Below are positions 55,095 to 62,039 of a stretch of DNA of 64,000 nt, piece by piece (the first letter of the stretch is position 1; every line of letters begins with the position of its first letter). The translations under genes and the position numbers were made by a program. The stretch is taken from NCBI RefSeq assembly GCF_900168685.1, contig NZ_FVZN01000012.1, forward strand, positions 283,344 to 347,343. The letters are read 5' to 3'. The DNA is from Solibacillus isronensis. GTDB taxonomy: Bacteria; Bacillota; Bacilli; Bacillales_A; Planococcaceae. The notes beneath the pieces were generated by a model. That model was not told where the DNA came from and did not search any database. It was given only the letters and a program-made list of their open reading frames with translations.

Positions 55095-55200
55095 TATATT
55101 TAGACCTCTTTCATAAGGATTTACGATAATCGTACAACTAAATCACAAATCCAACAAAAAAGCTCCTATTGTTTGAAAGCCTGTCAGCTGTCAGCTCTTA

Positions 55201-55428
55201 TTAAAGGTTAATGATCACTACTACAACTAAGCCAATTAAAAAACCGGTCGTAATGACTGCATTTTTAAACCAAAATTGGCGAGGCTTTTTACAAATTAAA
55301 TAGTCACTTGCTATGGTGCCTATTATAAATGAAAACGCTAATATTATTAATGATGGAAGGTATAAGTGACCAGCTATATCAATACGTGTCAGAATGCCCC
55401 CAATGGATCCTAGCAGCACAAATAACAT
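55201..55428 (-). CDS. 75-aa two-helix membrane protein, perhaps truncated
   Basis: Three hydrophobic segments (MLFVLLGSIGGIL; YLPSLIILAFSFIIGTIAS; VITTGFLIGLVVVVI). No ribosome-binding site before the ATG, and the frame is open upstream (GLLCDAA) into the sigma-factor gene, so this may be the tail of a longer gene joined by deletion. Confidence 0.4.
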   Translation of the reverse strand: MLFVLLGSIGGILTRIDIAGHLYLPSLIILAFSFIIGTIASDYLICKKPRQFWFKNAVITTGFLIGLVVVVIINL

Positions 55429-55435
55429 TGCTGCA

Positions 55436-55768
55436 TCACACAGTAGACCGGCTGATCGTTGTACTTAATTCCGGTGTATAACTATCAACCAACAATGTTT
55501 CAATAATATTCTCATCGTGAAGCAACTCAGGGCGCTTTTTTTTATAATAATCTAGCATCGTATTTTTAACTCCTGTAATTAACCAACTCCTTATATATGT
55601 AACTTCTGTAACAACTGAAGGTGAAACCAAGATTTTTGTGAAAAAATCTTGAATAATATCATCAGCGATTACGTCACTTTTAGTTAAACCAATTAAAAAG
55701 TTTCGTAAATAGACATAATGCTCATTGTATATTTCTTCAATTAGAACTAATGGATTCATATTAGACAT
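55436..55768 (-). CDS. RNA polymerase sigma-70-like factor, region 2 only
   Basis: 110 aa. Region 2 is clear (YLRNFLIGLTKSDVIADDII, DFFTKILVS, YIRSWLITGVKNTMLDYYKK), binding core polymerase and the -10 element. ECF sigmas are about 170-180 aa; region 4 (-35 recognition) is missing because the frame ends at TTISRSTV. It is either truncated by the deletion noted at 55201-55428 or a region-2-only partner as in two-part sigma factors. GGGAG precedes the start. Confidence 0.65.
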   Translation of the reverse strand: MSNMNPLVLIEEIYNEHYVYLRNFLIGLTKSDVIADDIIQDFFTKILVSPSVVTEVTYIRSWLITGVKNTMLDYYKKKRPELLHDENIIETLLVDSYTPELSTTISRSTV

Positions 55769-56143
55769 TTTTTAATCTCCCTGAATCAATTTACCGTCAC
55801 AAGTGAGACGGTTTGAAAATCGTAAAAGTTACTTTTAATTTTTTTTTTTATAAAAAAATTTTTTATCAACTGAAATTAGCTGTTATTTACCCATTATTAC
55901 TTTCAATGATATTTACATATTACCTAAAGAGTAATGCTCCCTTTTGACGTGAAAGACTGAAAGCAGCTTGATGGTCCAGCTTTTTAGCAATAGGACATTT
56001 TGTTCTGCCTACCTTACATATGCCAATATTTTAAAAAGGAAGTTGGAAATAAAACTTAAGTAATCAAATTATTTTTATCGTTTTTTACTTTTAATTAGCT
56101 TACCTCTCTTTATGTAATAGTAACAAAAAAAGGGGTGAGCCAA

Positions 56144-56299
56144 ATGATGGATGAAAAATCTACTGAAAATCGCCAGTCTGAGGAAATCAAGCCAATGTAC
56201 ATTTGTGATATTAGTAGAGAATGTTGTTATCACAACATTAAGTGTAATGTGATGGTTATTACAGCTGATCGAAAAAGTATTTGCAGTATATGTATGTAA
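56144..56299 (+). CDS. 51-aa mini-protein with six cysteines
   Basis: MMDEKSTENRQSEEIKPMYI, then CDISRECCYHNIKCNVMVIT, then ADRKSICSICM. Cysteines at 21, 27, 28, 34, 47 and 50. AAAAGGGGTGAG lies 8 nt before the first ATG. It ends 48 bp before the phospholipase-like gene, in the same direction. No signal peptide. Could be a metal-binding or peptide product; unknown. 55769-56143 otherwise shows no gene. Confidence 0.55.
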   Translation: MMDEKSTENRQSEEIKPMYICDISRECCYHNIKCNVMVITADRKSICSICM

Positions 56300-56347
56300 G
56301 GAAAAATGTCTAAGTCGAAACTGAAAAAGAAAAGGAGTGGCAATTTA

Positions 56348-57076
56348 ATGAATTATAACGGAGCTAAAATGAAAAGTGCATTAATTACTAAAACATTAGA
56401 AGATCTCTATAATCTTCCTGCTTTTGCTAAGGTAAAGAATGATTTTAAACGAAATGGAGTAAACCCGGAAGATTTGAATGTAGCACTTGGGTATCAGTTC
56501 AATACATTCCCTGAGCAAGAAGAAGTCAAATATACTCGGTATGTTCAATTACACAACAATCAAAATACGGCTCAAATTGTTTTCTCTGTTACAGAACCAA
56601 TAAAGGGGCAAAAAGAATATACCCTAATCAGTAACCTTAAAAAAGAGGAAAAACAAAATGGTAATATTGTTGTTGCTCAAAATGTATTAAGAGATAAGGA
56701 AGTTATTGAAAAAGAACTTCTTTTCGATACAGAAAACTACAACCAACTGTTTGAAGAGACACATGTAGAAGAAGATATCAATTTTGCTGCATTTGAAGAA
56801 CCAATCAAAGCACAATGGAGTTTCTCTGGCTGTGCACCAGGTATTCCCCACTATGAACATTGTGGTCCTGGGTGTGGTATCGGTCTTACTTATGGTGGAG
56901 GCACACCAATAAATTCGACAGATACATGCTGTAGAGGTCATGACGCTTGCTGGAAAATGTTTGGTAACGGCGACGCTTGCTGCGATAAAGAATTCCTTAA
57001 ATGTCTTGAAGGTAAAACAACAGTAACAGCTGATATTGCTCAAGCATGGTTTAGTAGTAATGCTAAGAAATGTTAG
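56348..57076 (+). CDS. Phospholipase A2-like Cys-rich protein
   Basis: 242 aa. The C-terminal 85 residues carry a PLA2-like calcium loop and active site: HCGPGCGIGLTYGGG (172-185), then DTCCRGHDACW with the His198-Asp199 pair, then DACCDKEFLKCL and a terminal Cys. The N-terminal ~150 residues are lysine/glutamate rich with no signal peptide, and may be a propeptide or leader domain. ATG 56348 follows AAAAGGAGTGG. Secreted bacterial PLA2 proteins hydrolyse phospholipids; here export would need a non-Sec route. Function is inferred from the motif only. Confidence 0.65.
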   Translation: MNYNGAKMKSALITKTLEDLYNLPAFAKVKNDFKRNGVNPEDLNVALGYQFNTFPEQEEVKYTRYVQLHNNQNTAQIVFSVTEPIKGQKEYTLISNLKKEEKQNGNIVVAQNVLRDKEVIEKELLFDTENYNQLFEETHVEEDINFAAFEEPIKAQWSFSGCAPGIPHYEHCGPGCGIGLTYGGGTPINSTDTCCRGHDACWKMFGNGDACCDKEFLKCLEGKTTVTADIAQAWFSSNAKKC

Positions 57077-57111
57077 AATTAAATTAGTATACCAAACCTA
57101 ATATTCTCCAT

Positions 57112-57155
57112 AAAAAAGCCGGTAGCTTCTCTTTAAGAGAAATTATCGGCTTTTT
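57112..57155 (+). terminator. Terminator after the PLA2-like gene
   Basis: AAAAAGCCG / CGGCTTTTT outer arms and TCTCTT/AGAGA inner pairing. Confidence 0.75.
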
Positions 57156-57265
57156 GTTAAGACTAAGCTTTGGGAAACCTAGCGCGGTAAAAGCACAGAT
57201 TGGTAAGGATTTAATAACAATTATGTTGGTCGAATTGAACCCTTTCTTCGTGTGGCTTTGAAATA

Positions 57266-57342
57266 AAGTTGAACTGTTTATAAAAAGTTGTACCGTTTTG
57301 AAAAAAGTTTAACCGTTTATATAAAAGATGAACCGGAATTTC
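57266..57342. repeat. Four phased direct repeats (iteron-like)
   Basis: AAAGTTGAACTGTTT (57266), AAAGTTGTACCGTTT (57285), AAAGTTTAACCGTTT (57305) and AAAGATGAACCGG (57325), spaced 19-20 bp, i.e. about two helix turns. Could be iterons, a regulator array or a transposase-bound end. No gene in 57156-57464. Confidence 0.65.
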
Positions 57343-57464
57343 CTATCTCTATAAAGAGAAGGGGTTTCGGTTTTTCTTGTGGATTTAAGAACCTGTTAAG
57401 TGATAATAAAGTTATTCCATAAAACCAGCTAATAGTTTGTCAATCTTTTAAATTAAAAATCACT

Positions 57465-58784
57465 TCATGCTATACTAAAAATGCATAACTCAAATAGCCC
57501 TCCAAATATAAATTGGAAGGTTTTTACTTTGTTTGAAAATAATGATACTAAATGGTTTCTTGGAATGATGTTTTGGTTTTTAACATCGCATAAATCCAGT
57601 GTAAAAAGCTTATTAGCGCAAGCGATTATTGCTACTCTGTATGGTTTGCCCTCTTCACGTTTTAAGTCGTAAAAGGCTCGTAATCTCTTATTCCGAGCTA
57701 TCGTTTCATCAGTTATTTTCTTTTTACGGCTATCACGAATAGAGCAGCGAACGGCTGTAAAAAGCATACGGCGAAGCCTAGCTGAACCACGTTTGGTAAT
57801 ATGATTTTTTGTACCTTTAAAACGTCCTGATTCAAACACACTTGGATCAAGTCCTGCAAAGGCAACTAACTTTTTAGGATGACTAAACCGATCAATCTCT
57901 CCGACTTCAGAAATAATCGTTGCAGCGATTTTTTCACCTACACCGGGAATTGTTTGGAGTAGTTCATATTCTTCAAGTTGTACCGCTAACTCATCAATCT
58001 CACGCTCCAACGTGGAAAGCTGGTAGTGGTACGCTTGAAGTAAATCTATATACATATTCAGACTGACAAGAAGACTATGATAAAGTGTTGATTGAAATGG
58101 GTTGCGTTTTGCAGCTGCGATCAATTCTTCTGCTTTTTGATGCGCCCATTCTAATGAACGTGCTTTACAATGCATGTTAATAAACTGAGTAATTTCTTCC
58201 ATACCTCCTTCTAAGACAGACTCGGAGGTAGGGAAGCTTTGTAATGTTTTTAATGAAATCTCGGCATATAAACTCCCAAAAACCCCTTTGTATTCAGGGA
58301 ATACTTGATCAAGTACGGCTTGGAATTGGAGCTTAGTTTGAACCATAACTCCTGTCATATTTTCATGTTGTCTTGTTAGATGCCGAAGGTTTAATAATTG
58401 AATACCTCGCTTTTTCTGAGGCTCTAAATCCTCTTTGTAATACATCTCACCTAAGTGATAAGCATCAATGGCATCTGTTTTTGTTTTTCGTAAATTAGAG
58501 CTTTTTGCTCGATAAGATACGAGTGGATTTACAATGATGACAATGTACTCTCTTGCTTCTAAGAACTGTACAACTGGGGCATGATAGTGACCTGTTGCTT
58601 CTAAAACTATAGGTGGTTTCATCGCTGTTTGACGCTCTAAATCTAGTAAATAAGAGTGTAACTCTTTTAATCCTTCCGCCGTATGTTCAACTTTCACACT
58701 GTTTTTATAAGGTATTTTTTTATCCAAGAACATTTGAATCTGACTTTCACCTTTTGCCACATCCAGACCAACAACTGGATTCAT
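57465..58784 (-). CDS. IS110-family transposase with frameshifted C-terminus
   Basis: 439 aa. RuvC-like DEDD domain (VVGLDVAKGESQ, IVLEATGHYHAPV, RKTKTDAIDAYHLGE) and C-terminal transposase_20 domain with the catalytic Ser (LQTIPGVGEKIAA; AGLDPSVFESGRFKG). After YRVAIIACANKL the frame gives FTLDLCDVKNQN and an unusual tail. Deleting one T from the TTTTT at 57603-57608 would instead give LHWIYAMLKTKTSFQ and a stop at 57548, the normal IS110 ending. So a 1-base insertion altered about the last 20 residues and extended the frame. AGGAGGAG precedes the ATG. Confidence 0.88.
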   Translation of the reverse strand: MNPVVGLDVAKGESQIQMFLDKKIPYKNSVKVEHTAEGLKELHSYLLDLERQTAMKPPIVLEATGHYHAPVVQFLEAREYIVIIVNPLVSYRAKSSNLRKTKTDAIDAYHLGEMYYKEDLEPQKKRGIQLLNLRHLTRQHENMTGVMVQTKLQFQAVLDQVFPEYKGVFGSLYAEISLKTLQSFPTSESVLEGGMEEITQFINMHCKARSLEWAHQKAEELIAAAKRNPFQSTLYHSLLVSLNMYIDLLQAYHYQLSTLEREIDELAVQLEEYELLQTIPGVGEKIAATIISEVGEIDRFSHPKKLVAFAGLDPSVFESGRFKGTKNHITKRGSARLRRMLFTAVRCSIRDSRKKKITDETIARNKRLRAFYDLKREEGKPYRVAIIACANKLFTLDLCDVKNQNIIPRNHLVSLFSNKVKTFQFIFGGLFELCIFSIA

Positions 58785-58990
58785 AAATTATCTCCTCCTC
58801 TGTAGTGGATTGAACCGGTAACCTCTATCTACCTTGTTATTCATATCTTCGCTTGTTATACGGGATCTCCATGTCCCAACCAGCCTAATCATGTGTTAAC
58901 AAGTAGAGGGCGAACAGTTTAACGAACGGGATCAAGTCCCAAGGGCCATTACGTTCTGCCCCGGCTACTATCAATCTATAAATAGAATAA
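58785..58990 (-). ncRNA. Candidate IS110 bridge RNA region
   Basis: About 200 nt of non-coding, GC-richer DNA immediately before the IS110 transposase start. It has many short inverted segments (GGGACTTGATCCC; GTTGGGACATGGAGATCCC). IS110-family elements express a structured bridge RNA from one non-coding end, whose loops pair with donor and target DNA. Position fits; the exact ends and loops cannot be set by eye. Confidence 0.5.
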
Positions 58991-58996
58991 AAAATA

Positions 58997-59020
58997 GTCA
59001 ATCAGATTTCTCTGACTGAC
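58997..59020. terminator. Hairpin between IS110 and intron
   Basis: GTCAATCAG / CTGACTGAC with one mismatch and a 6-nt loop. Confidence 0.4.
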
Positions 59021-59048
59021 CTTATAATACGAAAGGGCCATATTGTGG

Positions 59049-61760
59049 GTGCGAAATGTTCCTGACTCAAATGAAATGTGGTTACACAATTTCGGTAAAG
59101 GTCAGGCAATTTTAGGTTCCAAAACTGAAGGGTTATATCGAGGAGTCGAATGACGAGGTAACGCTCTGAAAGGCTCCCTCTGCGTCGAGTAGCACGCTGC
59201 TTAGTAAGGAAAAGCGTGTTATAAGCTCGGCTAATAGGCGCAAGAATTTACCGTAACAGTCCGGCTGACGAAATCCTACCCGATGGGGTGGCGTAAGTCA
59301 TGGTGCTTGGGTTGAACAGATATGGTGAGAATGCAATGAATTAGAATAATAAACTAAGTTGCTGACGAACTTCTGAATGTACGGGTCTTGACTGGCAATA
59401 CATAGAAATGTGTATATCACTAAATGTGAGGTTAGCTATGGATGAGTAAGAATCCGCAATATAAAAGTCCATCTTGTGTTATAGGCACATGCAATGCTAA
59501 CAGGCTCATAGGAAGCACCTAAGTCTGTTCCATAATAGATATAACTCAACGTTGTAAGCTGATAACGTGGAGAGCTTACTCTCGATGAAGCGTTGGAAAG
59601 GAAAATATTCGTGAGATTAGCGGATATATAACTTTCCTTTATATCAGTGAAAGTGGTGGCACAGTACCGTTGAAGCGTGTAATGAACGTCGAGGGATAGC
59701 CACTAGACTAATAAAAGATTCATTCACCATGCAAGACAGCTCTTCAACGATTAATAAGGTTCTTGTGAGACTAATAGAGGTTCAGCTCCAAAAGGAGCCA
59801 CCGACTTGTTAAAACGAAAGAAGCTGAGGCACAACGAGTATTATGATATGCAATCTCAATTTGATTCTTTATATGCTCAAAGTGCCAATGGTCAAAATTT
59901 TTATGGTTTACTCGATTTAATGCAATCCAATGAAAATGTTCGATTAGCCTATCGCCATATTAAACGCAATACCGGCAGTAAAACGGCTGGACATGACGGA
60001 TTAACAATTGAAGATTTAAAGAAACTATCTGTTTCAGAAGTTGTATCAAAGATACAACGAATGTTTGTAAACTATTCCCCCCAAGCTGTTAGGCGAGTCT
60101 TCATTCCGAAGGCAAATGGGAAAACACGTCCTCTAGGAATCCCAACGATTTGGGAGCGACTGTTCCAACAGTGCATCTTACAAGTGCTGGAACCGATTTG
60201 CGAAGCGAAGTTTTATAAACATAGTTATGGATTTAGACCAAATCGCAATACACATCATACGAAAGCCAGGTTTGAAACGCTCATCAATCGGGCGTGCTTA
60301 TATCATTGTGTAGATGTTGATATAAAAGGGTTCTTCGACAATGTAAACCATGCGAAACTATTAAAACAAATGTGGTCATTTGGCATCCGAGACAAAGCGT
60401 TGCTTTCCATTATTTCACGTCTTCTAAAAGCTGAAATTATTGGCGAAGGTTTCCCAACGAAAGGTACACCGCAAGGTGGTATATTATCGCCACTTTTATC
60501 TAACATCGTACTAAATGAACTGGATTGGTGGGTCAGCCATCAATGGGAAAGCTTCAAAACACAAAAGCTATATAAAACATATAGTGGCAGATATAACGCA
60601 ATGAAACATTCCAATTTAAAACACTGCTATATTGTGAGGTACGCAGACGACTTTAAGATCTTGTGCCGCACTCGTTCTCAGGCGATTAAAATGTTTTATG
60701 CCGTCAAAGATTTTCTTGAAACAAGGCTACACCTTCAAATTAGTGAAGAAAAATCGAAAGTGGTCAACTTAAAGAAAAACTCATCAGAGTTTTTAGGTTT
60801 TCGTCTAAAAGCACATCCGAAAAGAACGAATAAAAGGACTCTCTATGTTGCTCGCTCACATATGACAAAGAAAGCACTCGATAATGCACAGTTAAAGGTA
60901 AAACAAGCAATTAAAACGATTCAGAAATATCCATCAGCCGAGAACGTTTGGCGCTTTAATACAGTTATTATGGGAATTCAAAATTATTATTCCGCTGCGT
61001 CACACATCACGGATGATTTAAATAAGCTGAACACTCGTCTTCATAAAGCATTATATAATCGTTTAAAAGAAATGAGAAAAGAAGCAACGTTTAAGAACTT
61101 CACAAAGTCCTTACAAAAACGGTATAAGGGTTATGAATGCAAGCTCTTTAAAATAAAAGAAATGGTACTTGTACCCATTCATGCCCAACGTTGTAAGGTG
61201 AATCTAAATTTCTCTCAAACAATCTGTAACTATACTACCGTAGGTAGGGATAAGATTCATCAAAACTTGAGAACTATTAATAAACAAGTAATTGCTCATG
61301 TAATGAAACACTTTATTCCAAACCGTTCCATCGAATACAACGATAATCGGATTAGCCGGTTTATCGCACAATATGGAAAATGCGCTGTTACAGGAATCGA
61401 ATTAGGACTGGACGATTGGCACTGTCATCATAAAACACCGTATCATCTTTCAAAAGATGATTCATACGGGAATCTGTTGATACTGCACGAATCTGTTCAC
61501 CGTCTCATTCATATGAGAAATAATGAGAAAATACAAGTGTTATTAAACGCACTCAAGTTAGATAAAAAGCAACTTAAAAAGGTAAATGAATTGCGTGAGC
61601 AATGTCTGAACGAACCTATCTGATTCTACATTTCATCTTGCATACACATAAAAAACATTGAATGAATTGGATTAGTTGGAACGCCGTATGCGATGAAAGT
61701 CGCACGTACGGTGTGAAGTGGGGGAAAAGCTGGAGATAACGTCAAAAGCTTACCTATCAC
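59049..61760 (+). mobile_element. Group II intron, copy 2
   Basis: Begins GTGCGAAATG (59049) and ends about TTACCTATCAC (61760); domain V is complete at about 61682-61713 (GCCGTATGCGATGAAAGTCG ...). Length 2.71 kb, as copy 1. The 5' domains occupy 59049-59805. Insertion context GGGCCATATTGTGG/TATAGCAACA matches copy 1 (GGGCCAGATTGTGG/TATAACAACA). Confidence 0.9.
59806..61623 (+). CDS. ltrA: Group II intron reverse transcriptase/maturase (copy 2)
   Basis: 605 aa, the same length as copy 1 and very similar. RT motif YADDFKIL, GTPQGGILSPLLSN, maturase X domain, HNH end (KCAVTGIELGLDDWHCHHKT). TTG start with AAAAGGAG 8 nt upstream. No stop or frameshift, so likely functional. Confidence 0.95.
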   Translation: MLKRKKLRHNEYYDMQSQFDSLYAQSANGQNFYGLLDLMQSNENVRLAYRHIKRNTGSKTAGHDGLTIEDLKKLSVSEVVSKIQRMFVNYSPQAVRRVFIPKANGKTRPLGIPTIWERLFQQCILQVLEPICEAKFYKHSYGFRPNRNTHHTKARFETLINRACLYHCVDVDIKGFFDNVNHAKLLKQMWSFGIRDKALLSIISRLLKAEIIGEGFPTKGTPQGGILSPLLSNIVLNELDWWVSHQWESFKTQKLYKTYSGRYNAMKHSNLKHCYIVRYADDFKILCRTRSQAIKMFYAVKDFLETRLHLQISEEKSKVVNLKKNSSEFLGFRLKAHPKRTNKRTLYVARSHMTKKALDNAQLKVKQAIKTIQKYPSAENVWRFNTVIMGIQNYYSAASHITDDLNKLNTRLHKALYNRLKEMRKEATFKNFTKSLQKRYKGYECKLFKIKEMVLVPIHAQRCKVNLNFSQTICNYTTVGRDKIHQNLRTINKQVIAHVMKHFIPNRSIEYNDNRISRFIAQYGKCAVTGIELGLDDWHCHHKTPYHLSKDDSYGNLLILHESVHRLIHMRNNEKIQVLLNALKLDKKQLKKVNELREQCLNEPI

Positions 61761-61872
61761 TATAGCAACATTTTTTCTTGGGGAAGTCTTAGAGAAGATG
61801 CAAATTTATACCGATAAAAGAATGGCTATACAAGTTTTTATGCAAATTAAAGATCATGCCCAGCAAGTATAA
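61761..61872 (+). pseudogene. 3' exon remnant after the intron
   Basis: Joined across the intron, the frame reads NTKGPYCGIATFFLGEVLEK, MQIYTDKRMAIQVFMQIKDH and stops. The site in copy 1 likewise encodes IIGPDCGITTLLKKIGYLC. Host protein not recognised. Two hairpins follow (61939-61970, 61982-62003) with no gene up to 62039. Confidence 0.35.
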
Positions 61873-61938
61873 AAGCTGCTTTAGCAACGTTTCATTGACT
61901 TGCATAAAATCACTTATAAACAATGTTCCATAAGAAAA

Positions 61939-61970
61939 GCGAGAAACGCTATTAAGTCAACGTTTCCCGC
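61939..61970. terminator. Hairpin downstream of the second cadA
   Basis: GCGAGAAACG / CGTTTCCCGC arms (one mismatch); a second hairpin TTCCCAAA / TTTGGGAA follows at 61982-62003. Both lie after the cadA stop on the minus strand. Confidence 0.55.
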
Positions 61971-62039
61971 ATTTTGGTGTATTCCCAAACTTACATTTGG
62001 GAACATTTATTGGATTTATTCTGTATATTTTATAAATCT

